DNA of 64,000 bases from JAGWBD01 sp965197455 (lineage in GTDB: Bacteria > Chloroflexota > Anaerolineae > Aggregatilineales > Phototrophicaceae): positions 2,480,001 through 2,544,000 of the forward strand of contig OZ240208.1 in assembly GCA_965197455.1 (NCBI GenBank). The letters run 5' to 3'. Each line of letters opens with the position of its first letter. The first letter of the stretch is position 1. The notes under the pieces are model-generated. The model was given only the letters and a program-made list of their open reading frames with translations, did not search any database and was not told the DNA's origin. This document shows positions 16,328 to 25,263 of this stretch, piece after piece. The position numbers and the translations under genes were made by a program.

Positions 16328-18292
16328 ATAGAAAGCACGGCAGAGCGACGTCGCGGCCTCATCCCCGAGGACCTGCTGAACTTCCGCTGGCTGGAGGAGA
16401 TCGCCCTCGCGCCGGATGGCAGCAGGGTCGCGTACAGCGTGCGTGAGCCGGACGCGGCCGCCAACGGCTATCGCATCCAGCTTTACCTGCGCCAGCTCGA
16501 CACAGCGGCTGCGCAGCGTCTGACCGACGGCGACTGCCGCGTCTCTGCGCTGGCGTGGAGCCGTGACAGCGCGCAGCTGGCCTGGTGTCACAATGAAGGC
16601 GATGCTTGCAGCCTGCGCATCTGGCAGGTCGCGGAGGCCAGCCAGCGTGTCATGCCCCTGGGAGAAGAGCCACTTTCTGACCTTGACTTGGCGCCGGACG
16701 GGTTGCAGCTGGTGGGTGTGCGCTGGACGGAAATGCCGCATCCGCGCGAGCGACGCGGCTCATTGCCGGGCGTGCCCGCGCCTGCCATCAAGGTGGTGCG
16801 GCGGCTGCGTTACAAGCGCGACGGCATCGGCTGGGTGCATGATCGCTACGCGCAGATTGTCGTGCTGGATACGGCCACGGGCGATCTGGCGCAGGTGACG
16901 CACAGCGAATGCGACCATTCGGCGCCGAAGTGGAGCCTGGACGGGACGCGCCTCGCCTTCGTCGCCATGGCGCGTGAGCAGGACATCCCGCTGGGTCAGG
17001 GGCAAATCCAGCTCTGTGACTGGCCGGGCGGCACAGTGCGGCCGCTGCTGCCGGACTGGCAGGGCTCGGCCATCAGCCCGGCCTGGGGCAATGACGACCG
17101 GCACATCGCCTTCGCCGGCCACAATTACGCCCCGCCGGTGAACCGCCGTAATCACTGGCATCCCTACATCGCCGACGTGGCCGCCGGTACGGCTGTCGAG
17201 CTGGACGCGGACATGGACGCTGAAGTCGGCAACTATGGCGTTTCCGACCAGAGGCCCGGCTTGTCCAACGTTACCGTCAAGTGGTCGCCCGGCGACCGCT
17301 GGTTCCATTTCCAGCTGACCGAACGCGGCGCGGCCAACCTCTGGCGTGGCGACGCAACCGGCGCAAGCGAGCGTCTGGTCGCCGGCGAGTGCACCAACTT
17401 TGAGTACAGCCCGGCCTGCGGTGACCTCGTGGCTTACGGCCAGGCCGACCCCGCCAGCCCGGGTGACCTGTATCTGTGGCGCGCTGGTGACAGCGAACGG
17501 CTGACCGACCTGAACCCCTGGCTGCGCGACATTCGCCTGTCGCGGCCCGAGAGTTACGAGTATGAGGGCCTGGACGGCGAGCCGATCCATGCCTGGCTGA
17601 TGCGGCCGCTGGACTTCGACCCGCAGCGCAGCTATCCGCTGGTGCTCTACGTGCACTGCTCGATGTTCTGTTGGGACTTCAACCACGAGCATCAGCTCTA
17701 CGCCAACTCGGGCTTCGCGGTGGCCTACTTCAACCAGCGCGGCACGACCGCCGGTTACGGCCAGGCGTGGACCTGGGCCAGCGAGGGCGACCAGGGCGGG
17801 GCGGACTTCGAGGAAATCATGCTGGGTGTGGACGATTTACTGGCCACGAATCCCTGGATCGATGAAGCGCGTATGGGGGTGACCGGCGGCAGCTGCGGCG
17901 GCTTCATGACCAACTGGATCGTCGGCCATTCGGAGCGTTTCGCGGCTGGCGTCGCGCAGCGCTCCATCACCAACAACATCAGCCACTTCGGCACGTCGGA
18001 CATCGGCCCCGAGCGCTGGACGACGCCGGAAGATGACTGGCGCCAGTCACCCGTCGCCTACATGGACGACTGCCACACGCCGCTGCTGATCATCCACAGT
18101 GACGAGGATCATCGCACCAACCTGGAGCAGGCGGAGCAGCTTTTCGCCGCCCTGCGCTGGCGTCGCAGACCGGTTGAACTGGTGATCTTTGAGGGCGAGA
18201 ACCACGGGCTGTCCACCAGCGGGCGCCCTGGCAATCGCATCGAGCGACTGCATCGCCTGCAGGACTGGTTTTGCAGATATCTGTCTCCGTAG
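16328..18292 (+). CDS. S9 family serine peptidase, copy 2, with a probable ATA start
   Basis: A tandem paralogue of the preceding gene, with nucleophile Ser522 in GGSCGGFMTNW, the acid in HSDEDHRTNLEQAE and the histidine in EGENHGLS. Homology to copy 1 runs from its first residue (ESTAERRRGLIPEDLLNFRWL), but the codon matching copy 1's ATG is ATA at 16328-16330. An in-frame TGA at 16313 excludes an earlier start. A run of GGGGGG lies just upstream of the ATA, as a ribosome site would. The first standard start downstream is GTG at 16439, which would remove 37 conserved residues of the first blade. I annotate from the ATA; an initiator mutation or a sequencing error are alternatives. Confidence 0.8.
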   Translation: MESTAERRRGLIPEDLLNFRWLEEIALAPDGSRVAYSVREPDAAANGYRIQLYLRQLDTAAAQRLTDGDCRVSALAWSRDSAQLAWCHNEGDACSLRIWQVAEASQRVMPLGEEPLSDLDLAPDGLQLVGVRWTEMPHPRERRGSLPGVPAPAIKVVRRLRYKRDGIGWVHDRYAQIVVLDTATGDLAQVTHSECDHSAPKWSLDGTRLAFVAMAREQDIPLGQGQIQLCDWPGGTVRPLLPDWQGSAISPAWGNDDRHIAFAGHNYAPPVNRRNHWHPYIADVAAGTAVELDADMDAEVGNYGVSDQRPGLSNVTVKWSPGDRWFHFQLTERGAANLWRGDATGASERLVAGECTNFEYSPACGDLVAYGQADPASPGDLYLWRAGDSERLTDLNPWLRDIRLSRPESYEYEGLDGEPIHAWLMRPLDFDPQRSYPLVLYVHCSMFCWDFNHEHQLYANSGFAVAYFNQRGTTAGYGQAWTWASEGDQGGADFEEIMLGVDDLLATNPWIDEARMGVTGGSCGGFMTNWIVGHSERFAAGVAQRSITNNISHFGTSDIGPERWTTPEDDWRQSPVAYMDDCHTPLLIIHSDEDHRTNLEQAEQLFAALRWRRRPVELVIFEGENHGLSTSGRPGNRIERLHRLQDWFCRYLSP

Positions 18293-18351
18293 GGTATACA
18301 TGGGCGAGCGGCGCCCGTCTTGAGCGTCGGGCCCAGGCAGGGAGGTGAGGA

Positions 18352-19386
18352 ATGTTGAAAGTCGGCAACATCACAGCAAGATCAGGTGAGCGCGCCTTTG
18401 GCTTCCTGGAAACGATGCGCACGCGTGCCGGGATGGCGCCGGATGTTCCGGTGCATCTGGTGGCCGGGGCGTCACCAGGGCCGACGCTGCTGGTGCAGGG
18501 CGCCATGCATGGCGCGGAAATTATCGGGTCAATTGCCATTCTGAATTTTCTTGAGAAAATTGACCCGGCAACGATGTGCGGCAACGTCATCGCCGTGCCG
18601 GTGGCCAATCGCGCCGGCTTCGAGCTGGGCGAGCGCGGCTCGCGCATCGACGGCAAGGACATCACCCGCCAGATCCCGGGCGACCCCAACGGCAGCGCCT
18701 GTGACCAGATCGCCCATGTCTATTTCCAGGAAGTTATCAGTCAGGCCAACGTGATGGTCGACTTCCATGCCGGCGCGCGCACGGCCTACGAACGCTACGT
18801 ACTTTTCATGGAAGAAGATTCACCGAAAAACCTGACTGAAGTCCAACTCAGGCGGCGCAAAATTGTGGTGGCCTTTGGCCTCGACCAGGCGGCCTACTTC
18901 CCGCGTGGCACCTTTGGTGGCACCGAGACCAAGCGGTCTGTTGAGGACCAGGGCGTGGTGCAGATTACGCTGGAATTTGGCGGTGGCACCGGCTGGCACA
19001 AGAACGGCGCGGACAACGTGCGCGATGCCGAGCGTGGCATCTGGAACCTGTTGAAATGCCTGCGCATCATTGAAGGTGAGTTCGAGACCGATGGCCCACT
19101 GTGCACGATCTACAACGCGGGCGTGGTCATCTGGAAGCCCAACGCCGATGGCCTGTTCATCCGCAAGCGCAAGTTCCGTGAACAGCTGAAGGCCGGCGAC
19201 GTCTACGGCGAACTGGTGAGCCCCTGGACCGGCGAACTGGTGGCCGAACTGAAATCACCGAAGGACGGCATTGTGATCCCCAGCGGCCAGGAGTGGCCGA
19301 CCGTGGGGTCGACTTCTATCGGCATCCTGGGCTCGATTGATCGTGTCGAGGACCGTCGCACGATGGATCTGTATGTTTCCTTTTAG
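18352..19386 (+). CDS. Succinylglutamate desuccinylase/aspartoacylase-like Zn hydrolase, copy 2
   Basis: The 344-residue protein keeps the zinc ligands in MHGAEIIG (His, Glu) and MVDFHAGA (His) and the catalytic Glu in ITLEFGGG. Its core therefore looks active for amide or N-acyl hydrolysis. A C-terminal beta-rich part (AELKSPKDGIVI) resembles the lipoyl-like tail of AstE-type proteins. GGAGGTGAGG precedes the ATG. It is followed after 39 bp by a third homologue that lacks these residues, so the two may form a hetero-oligomer. It is about as distant from copy 1 as family members in different subgroups usually are. Confidence 0.85.
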   Translation: MLKVGNITARSGERAFGFLETMRTRAGMAPDVPVHLVAGASPGPTLLVQGAMHGAEIIGSIAILNFLEKIDPATMCGNVIAVPVANRAGFELGERGSRIDGKDITRQIPGDPNGSACDQIAHVYFQEVISQANVMVDFHAGARTAYERYVLFMEEDSPKNLTEVQLRRRKIVVAFGLDQAAYFPRGTFGGTETKRSVEDQGVVQITLEFGGGTGWHKNGADNVRDAERGIWNLLKCLRIIEGEFETDGPLCTIYNAGVVIWKPNADGLFIRKRKFREQLKAGDVYGELVSPWTGELVAELKSPKDGIVIPSGQEWPTVGSTSIGILGSIDRVEDRRTMDLYVSF

Positions 19387-19425
19387 TCACTTCACCCCTC
19401 AGGGGCAGATGCAGGAGGCCTGATC

Positions 19426-20400
19426 ATGAAACTTGGAACTGTGGAAGCCGGCCAGGGCGAAAAGACCTTTGGCTTCTTCAAGACAGGGGAGACACACGGG
19501 CGCTTTCCGGTGCACATCCCTCTGCACATCATTAACGGCGCACAACCCGGCCCCAGACTCGTCGTGCAGTCAGGCACCAGCGGCCTCGAGATCGAGCCCT
19601 CGCTGGTCCTGCCGCATATCGCGCAGGAGCTGGATCCGGCACAGATCAGGGGGACGGTGATCATCGTGCCACTGATGAACACTTCCGGTTTTGATTTCGA
19701 GCAAATTAACAGTGCCTGGGATGAGAAGCATCTCAATCGCCTCGGGCGCGGCTCTGCGGTCGGCAGCGTCAGCGAGCAGATGATTCATGCCTGGTACGAA
19801 GGCGCCATCGCCGGCGCGGACGGGCTGATCGACATTCGTACCGGTTCGCAGTTTAGCTATCATCGCTACGCAGGTTGCTGGCAGGCCGGCAATGCCGACA
19901 AGTCACAGGCGCTGGCGGTGTCCCTCGGGCTGCCGCAGGTGGTGAATAACATGTCGGCGGACGACTCGATGGCGGCTGCAGCAGCCGAAGACGGCGTCGC
20001 ATCGGTGGCCGCGTATATAGGTGGTGGGCCCGGTCTGCGCGACTATCGCGAGGACGATATGGAGCGCATCCGCAATGCGGTCAACAACGCCATGAGCCAC
20101 TTGGGCATGACGGATGGCGAGCTCACCCGCGAATGCGACGAGGTCGCCATGATCGAGGCGCACACGACCTTTATGCCGACCGGTGAGCGTGGTTTCACCT
20201 TCATCGACACCGGCAAGCGGGGACAGATGGTCGCTGCCGGTGAGGAGATCGGCTACGTACGTCACCCCTTCACCGGCGAACGACTGGAAACGATCCGCGC
20301 GCCGCGCGCCGGGGTGATGGTGCACGGCGGTCTTTCCTGGCCCGTTCCGCCGGAGGACACCGTCCTGGCGATCCTGGGCGACCAGGTGGGAAGCGCATAA
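19426..20400 (+). CDS. Aspartoacylase-like protein, copy 3, zinc and catalytic residues lost
   Basis: This 324-residue protein follows copy 2 in layout (LGTVEAGQGEKTFGFF, then PLHIINGAQPGPRLVVQ, and a tail with RAPRAGVMVHGG). The expected HGxE reads SGLE. The third-ligand motif DFHAG reads DIRTG. The ITLEFGGG segment reads VAAYIGGG. All zinc-binding histidines and the general base are therefore replaced while the frame is intact. It probably cannot hydrolyse amides by the family mechanism and may be a binding or regulatory partner of copy 2. The start has GGAGG upstream. Confidence 0.8.
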   Translation: MKLGTVEAGQGEKTFGFFKTGETHGRFPVHIPLHIINGAQPGPRLVVQSGTSGLEIEPSLVLPHIAQELDPAQIRGTVIIVPLMNTSGFDFEQINSAWDEKHLNRLGRGSAVGSVSEQMIHAWYEGAIAGADGLIDIRTGSQFSYHRYAGCWQAGNADKSQALAVSLGLPQVVNNMSADDSMAAAAAEDGVASVAAYIGGGPGLRDYREDDMERIRNAVNNAMSHLGMTDGELTRECDEVAMIEAHTTFMPTGERGFTFIDTGKRGQMVAAGEEIGYVRHPFTGERLETIRAPRAGVMVHGGLSWPVPPEDTVLAILGDQVGSA

Positions 20401-20461
20401 GCTGACAGCCGGCCCCGCGCGAACTGCGCGGCCGACCGCAAAACATGGAAGAGGAGGAAGT

Positions 20462-21619
20462 ATGCTGACGCACGAGGGACTGAAACGGGATGTGGCGCGC
20501 CGCATCCAGCGCATTCAGGCAATGATGCGCGAGCAGGACGTTGGCGCGCTGATCATCGCCGGACACGCCTCGCCTTCCGGCATGGGCGGTATCCGTTACA
20601 TCACCCACGCCCATCTCTGGGGCGGAGTCGGCTACGCCATCCTCGGCGCCGACGACCCCCACCCCTGGCTGCAGATCTGGAGTTCCTACCAGGCGGTCTG
20701 GAGCCGCAACGAGACCACGACCCTGAAGGAGCGGGTGGAGTGCCCCCTCGACGTCGTGGGGCGCACGGCGGAGCTTGCCATGGAGTACGTCGGTGGCAGC
20801 GGACGCATCGGCATGGTCAACATGGACAAGCTGATGCCGGTAGGGACTGTCCGACAGTTCGAGGCCGCGTTGCCCGGCTGTGAGCTGGTTGAAGTGACGA
20901 ACGACTTCAATGTCATTCGCCAGATCAAGACCCCCTTTGAACTGGAGGCCATGCAGCAGAACGGCTCCATTCTGGACGCTGCGATGGACGTCTTCGCGGA
21001 GTATGCCGAGCCCGGCGTGCGCTACTGGGACGTCTGCGCCGAGGTGGAGCGCTACATCAAGTCCTTCGGCGCCTTCTGGGGACGCACCAAGCTGTCGACG
21101 AACCTGTCGCCCGAAACCGTGCCCACCGACAAGGACCAGCGCATCAGCGCGGACGACATCATCAACTTCGAGATCGTCTATGAATCGCCCTGGGGCTACT
21201 GGCTGGAGATGACGACTGTCTGCTCCTTCGGGCCGCTGCCGGATGAGGTGCAGGCCTTGCTGGATGGCTATCTCTACGCAGTCGAGTGCTCTTCCGCAGT
21301 GGCGAAGACCGGCAACACCCTGGGCATGATTGCCGATGCCAACGACGAGGCCATGCGCAGCCTGGGCTTCGAGGTGGTGGGCAAGCACACGCCGGACTGT
21401 CACAGCACCGGCCTGGATGGCAGCGATGGCCCCAGCGACCAGGCGGATCCGAACTTTGAGTTGAAGAGCAACATGACATTGTCCTTCCACCCCGGCAGCA
21501 TCACACCGAACAATCGCGGCTTCCTGATCTCGGACAACTTTCTGGTGACGCCGGAGGGGGCCGTGCGCCTTTCTCCGCACAACGCCAGCCGCTATCATAT
21601 GTTGCTGGAGAACGCCTGA
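20462..21619 (+). CDS. M24-fold (Xaa-Pro aminopeptidase/creatinase-like) protein with altered metal ligands
   Basis: The 385-residue protein has the two-domain creatinase-like layout. The C-terminal pita-bread domain begins near IKTPFELEAMQQNGSILDAAM. In typical M24 metallopeptidases the ligands are Asp, Asp, His, Glu, Glu. Here the equivalent places read INFEIVYE (Glu for Asp), GYWLEMTT (Glu for Asp), CHSTGLDG (His kept), LSFHPGS (His for Glu) and FLISDNFLVT (Ser/Asp for Glu). It may bind a different metal, or none as in creatinase. GAGGAGGAAGT precedes the ATG. It stands between the aspartoacylase-like genes and the importer. Confidence 0.8.
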   Translation: MLTHEGLKRDVARRIQRIQAMMREQDVGALIIAGHASPSGMGGIRYITHAHLWGGVGYAILGADDPHPWLQIWSSYQAVWSRNETTTLKERVECPLDVVGRTAELAMEYVGGSGRIGMVNMDKLMPVGTVRQFEAALPGCELVEVTNDFNVIRQIKTPFELEAMQQNGSILDAAMDVFAEYAEPGVRYWDVCAEVERYIKSFGAFWGRTKLSTNLSPETVPTDKDQRISADDIINFEIVYESPWGYWLEMTTVCSFGPLPDEVQALLDGYLYAVECSSAVAKTGNTLGMIADANDEAMRSLGFEVVGKHTPDCHSTGLDGSDGPSDQADPNFELKSNMTLSFHPGSITPNNRGFLISDNFLVTPEGAVRLSPHNASRYHMLLENA

Positions 21620-21712
21620 CGGGTGTCAGGCGCGAGCGCGTCTCGCAGAGAGGAGAATACTGCCAACCGTCGAATCCAGTCTTGACAAAGTATGCCTTTC
21701 AAGGAGTGAGCA

Positions 21713-23302
21713 ATGCCTGGTATCAATCGCAAGGGAGTTTTTCTGCTGGCGCTGGTTGCGATGCTGGCGCTGCTGGCTGCGCCCGTGATGGCGCAGGACA
21801 TGGAAGAGACAGAATTCGTTTTCGCCCACGCCGGCCCGATCCGCACGCTGGACGCGCCGGTGACCTGGTTCATTTCGACTCACTGGCTGGCCAACCTGCT
21901 CTATGACTGTCTGATCTGGCGTACAGTCGATGGCAGCGGCTACGTGGGACAGGCGGCAGAATCCTGGGAGAACCTGGATGAAGTCACCTGGCGCTTCAAC
22001 CTGCGCCCGGGCAGCACCTTCCACAATGGTGAGCCGCTGGACGCCGCGGCAGTCAAGTGGAACATCGACCGCGTGCGCACCCGTGAGGACTTCATGGTGC
22101 AGCCGCAGTGGGTGGACATCGCCGAGGTGATTGTGGTGGACGAGACCACGGTCGACATCAAGACGGTCGGCCCCACGCCCTATTTCGAGTTCATCGTCAG
22201 CTTCAACGGCTGTGAACTGCTGCCACCTGGCTACGTGGAAGAAGTGGGTGACGAAGCCTTCTCCCGCGCCCCGGTTGGCTCCGGCCCCTACGTCCTCGCC
22301 GAGTTCAGCGAAAGCGACCGCTACGTCTTCGAGGCCTGGGACGACTACTGGGGTGGACGCCCCGAGATTGACCGCGTCATTTATCAGGTGATCCCGGAGC
22401 AGGCCGCCCAGGTGGCCGCGTTGCTGGCCGGCCAGGTGGACATGGTTGTCAACGTGCCGGCAGTGGAACTTGCAGGACTGGAAGCTGCCGAGGGCATCGT
22501 GCTGACGAAGGAAACCGCGGCCGTCATGCAGCACATCTACCTGCGGGTGGACACTACAGCCGGCAACATGGCCGAAACCTTCCCGGACTATGAGCCGGCG
22601 ACGCTGGACCTGAACGTGCGTCAGGCCATCTCACATGCGATTGACCGCGATCTGCTGGCCGAGGTGCACGGCGCAGCCATCCCGCGTCTCGGCCGAATCT
22701 GTCCGCACTTCCCGGAGGGCGGCGCTGACAGCTTCAACAACCCGGACACGGTAACCGCGCACTACGACCAGGATCTCGCCCGTGAGTTGCTGGCTGCGGC
22801 CGGCTATGCGGATGGCGGCCCGACGGTGTACTTCGATACGCCCACCGTCAGCCGTGGCGGCAACGAGAAGGAAGTTGCCGAGGTCGTATCTGCCATGCTG
22901 GAGGAGGTAGGGTTTGACGTCGAACTCACCGTCCTCGATCCCGCGGCCTTCGGCGAACAGGTCAACTCGCCCGGCAACAACCGCGACATGATGATGGTAA
23001 CGCTGGGTTGCAGTGTGCCGCTGTTGCCGCTCTTCTATCGCTGCGTCTGGCCCGCTGTACACCACGATATCTGCGTCGAGGAATGGGATGAAGTCTCCAA
23101 CGCCATCCTGTCCGAGATGGACTCCGAGACGCGTCTTGAGCTCTGGGGTCAGTGGTGGGGTTACTGGTTCGGCATGTTGCAGAACGTGACGCTCTACGAG
23201 GTGCAGGCCAATATCGCCTACTCCGACGACTTTAACTTCACGCCACGCAAGGACGGTTGGTACACCTTCCGTGAAAACCTGCAGCTGGCCGGCGACGGCT
23301 AG
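21713..23302 (+). CDS. ABC transporter substrate-binding protein (peptide/opine type, SBP family 5)
   Basis: The 529-residue precursor has a classic signal peptide (GVFLLALVAMLALLAAPVMA, cleavage after VMA). No cysteine lies at the junction, so it is not a lipoprotein. The mature part shows family 5 landmarks: WRFNLRPGSTFHNGEPLDAAAVKW, DLNVRQAISHAIDRDLL and ARELLAAAGY. These proteins capture oligopeptides, opines or similar solutes outside the membrane and deliver them to DppBC-type permeases, which follow directly. CAAGGAGTGAG precedes the ATG. Confidence 0.92.
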   Translation: MPGINRKGVFLLALVAMLALLAAPVMAQDMEETEFVFAHAGPIRTLDAPVTWFISTHWLANLLYDCLIWRTVDGSGYVGQAAESWENLDEVTWRFNLRPGSTFHNGEPLDAAAVKWNIDRVRTREDFMVQPQWVDIAEVIVVDETTVDIKTVGPTPYFEFIVSFNGCELLPPGYVEEVGDEAFSRAPVGSGPYVLAEFSESDRYVFEAWDDYWGGRPEIDRVIYQVIPEQAAQVAALLAGQVDMVVNVPAVELAGLEAAEGIVLTKETAAVMQHIYLRVDTTAGNMAETFPDYEPATLDLNVRQAISHAIDRDLLAEVHGAAIPRLGRICPHFPEGGADSFNNPDTVTAHYDQDLARELLAAAGYADGGPTVYFDTPTVSRGGNEKEVAEVVSAMLEEVGFDVELTVLDPAAFGEQVNSPGNNRDMMMVTLGCSVPLLPLFYRCVWPAVHHDICVEEWDEVSNAILSEMDSETRLELWGQWWGYWFGMLQNVTLYEVQANIAYSDDFNFTPRKDGWYTFRENLQLAGDG

Positions 23303-23379
23303 TCACAGACTCATGCTGACGGGGATGCGGCTGCGGCCCGTCCCCGTCAGCGACTTCCAACAGGGAACAGGCACCAGCC

Positions 23380-24297
23380 ATGCAACAATACATTGCCACG
23401 CGACTGGTCCAGGGACTCTTCACGCTGCTGATCGTGTCTTTTCTCGCCTTTTTTCTGGTGCGGCTCAAGGGCGACCCGGTAGACATCACGGCGCCGCCGA
23501 CCTTCAACGAGGACCAAAAGGAACGTCTGCGCGCCTTCTGGGGCTTTGACAAACCGCTGCCAGAACAGTACGTCATCTTCATCAGCAAGGCCGTTACCGG
23601 CGATTTTGGCATTTCCTACCTGTCGAAGCGGCCAGCCATGGAACTGGTGATCGAGCGCCTGGGGGCCACCTGGTTGCTGGCCGGCGTCGCCTCGCTGATT
23701 GGATTGTCCGTAGCTCTGCCGCTGGGCATCGCCTCTGCCCTGAAACGTAACAGTATCTTTGATTTGGGCAGTACCATGCTGGCTTCACTGGGGACGGCCA
23801 TGCCCGGCTTCTGGCTGGGACTCATGCTTATTATTTTCTTCTCTGTGCGCTTACGTATGTTGCCGGCCTTTGGCATGCTGGAGCCTGCAGCGATCATCAT
23901 GCCGGCGCTGACGATGGGGGTGGGCATGGCGGCCTACCTCTCGCGCCTGACCCGTTCGGCGATGCTGGAGGTGCTGAACGAGGACTACATCCGCACCGCC
24001 TACAGCAAGGGCCTGGTGACCCGTACTGTGGTCATGCGCCACGCGATGAAGAACGCGCTGATCCCCATCATGACGGTCTTCGGCCTGCAACTGGGCTGGT
24101 TGCTGGGCGGTTCGGTGGTGGTCGAGAGCGTCTTCTCGTGGCCTGGCCTGGGGCGTCTGATGATTGATTCGATCGGCGTGCGCGATAACACGGTGGTACA
24201 GGCGGCGCTGCTCTTTTTCGCGCTCTCCTTTATTCTGATAAATTTGGTAATCGACATTCTTTACGCCGTGGTTGATCCGCGTATCCGCTTTGACTGA
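23380..24297 (+). CDS. ABC transporter permease, DppB type
   Basis: The 305-residue protein has six hydrophobic segments and the binding-protein-dependent permease signature near EDYIRTAYSKGLVTRTVVMRHAMKNALIP, the cytoplasmic loop that docks on the ATPase. The N-terminal MQQYIATRLVQGLFTLLIVSF is typical of the DppB/OppB group. With the following DppC-type gene it forms the membrane channel for the solute bound by the preceding receptor. The stop lies 10 bp before the DppC start. Confidence 0.93.
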   Translation: MQQYIATRLVQGLFTLLIVSFLAFFLVRLKGDPVDITAPPTFNEDQKERLRAFWGFDKPLPEQYVIFISKAVTGDFGISYLSKRPAMELVIERLGATWLLAGVASLIGLSVALPLGIASALKRNSIFDLGSTMLASLGTAMPGFWLGLMLIIFFSVRLRMLPAFGMLEPAAIIMPALTMGVGMAAYLSRLTRSAMLEVLNEDYIRTAYSKGLVTRTVVMRHAMKNALIPIMTVFGLQLGWLLGGSVVVESVFSWPGLGRLMIDSIGVRDNTVVQAALLFFALSFILINLVIDILYAVVDPRIRFD

Positions 24298-24307
24298 GGC
24301 AGACTCC

Positions 24308-25243
24308 ATGAGCGCAGGCACCAGTGGGCCGCCAGACAACGTGCTGTCCGAAGGGGAGGTGACGACGCTCGTCACCGGTCACGTGAGCCAGCCTTCCCTG
24401 CTTGCCCTGCTGCGGCGCAGCCCGATCGGTCTGGCTGGTGCCGCAATCATCACTTTCGTCATCGTGCTGGCCATCATCAGCCCGCTCATCGTGCCGCATA
24501 ACCCCATCCGCGGCGACCTGCGCGCCCGCTACAAGCCGCCTGGCTTCCCTGATGGCAGCGGTGGCACTTACCTGCTGGGCACCGACCAGCTGGGCCGCGA
24601 CATCTTCAGCCGCATCCTGGTTGGCAGCCGCGTGTCGGTGCTGGTGGGGGTGGTGGCGGTGCTGATCGCCGGCACCATCGGCGTCGTCTACGGTCTGGTC
24701 AGCGGCTTCTCCGGCGGGCGCGTGGACGGCTTTATGATGCGCATCTGCGATGGCCTGCTCAGTATCCCCTTCATCATCCGCGTGGTTGCCATTTCCGGCG
24801 TGGTGGGGCCGGGCCTGGTCACCCTGATTCTCATTCTGGGGCTCTCGGGCTGGGTGACCTATGCGCGCGTCATTCGCGGCGAGGTGCTGAAGGTGCGTGA
24901 ATTCGACTACGTGCTGGCGGCCTGGTCCATCGGCCAGAGTCGCTTCAAGGTCGTGCTGCTGCACATCCTGCCCAACGTCATCGCCTCGGCCATCGTGCTG
25001 GCCGCGCTGCAGGTGGGCATCACCATGCTGGCCGAGTCCTCGCTCAGCTTCCTCGGTCTGGGCGTCAAGACGCCCACCGTGACCTGGGGCATTCAGCTGG
25101 CCGACGGCAAATCGGTCATCAACAGCGCCTGGTGGATGACGACCTACCCTGGCATCGCCATCACCATCACCGTGCTGGGCGTGGTGTTTCTGGGTGACTG
25201 GCTGCGCGACTCGCTCGACCCCAACGTACGCGGGCGCGACTGA
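24308..25243 (+). CDS. ABC transporter permease, DppC type
   Basis: The 311-residue protein carries the OppC-type N-terminal TM (SPIGLAGAAIITFVIVLAIISPLI), the GTDQLGRDIFSRILVGSR motif and the EAA-type loop (YVLAAWSIGQSRFKVVLLHILPN). The ATG at 24308 is chosen because earlier starts lie inside dppB. No DppD/DppF ATPase gene follows in the cluster or elsewhere in the window, so the ATPases must be encoded elsewhere or shared with another importer. Confidence 0.92.
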   Translation: MSAGTSGPPDNVLSEGEVTTLVTGHVSQPSLLALLRRSPIGLAGAAIITFVIVLAIISPLIVPHNPIRGDLRARYKPPGFPDGSGGTYLLGTDQLGRDIFSRILVGSRVSVLVGVVAVLIAGTIGVVYGLVSGFSGGRVDGFMMRICDGLLSIPFIIRVVAISGVVGPGLVTLILILGLSGWVTYARVIRGEVLKVREFDYVLAAWSIGQSRFKVVLLHILPNVIASAIVLAALQVGITMLAESSLSFLGLGVKTPTVTWGIQLADGKSVINSAWWMTTYPGIAITITVLGVVFLGDWLRDSLDPNVRGRD

Positions 25244-25263
25244 GGCGACCACAGGAGGGCAAG

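Noticed and set aside
21682..21687. TTGACA upstream of the substrate-binding protein gene as a promoter
   Set aside because: No TAnnnT lies 15-19 bp downstream; that place is occupied by the ribosome site and start codon.
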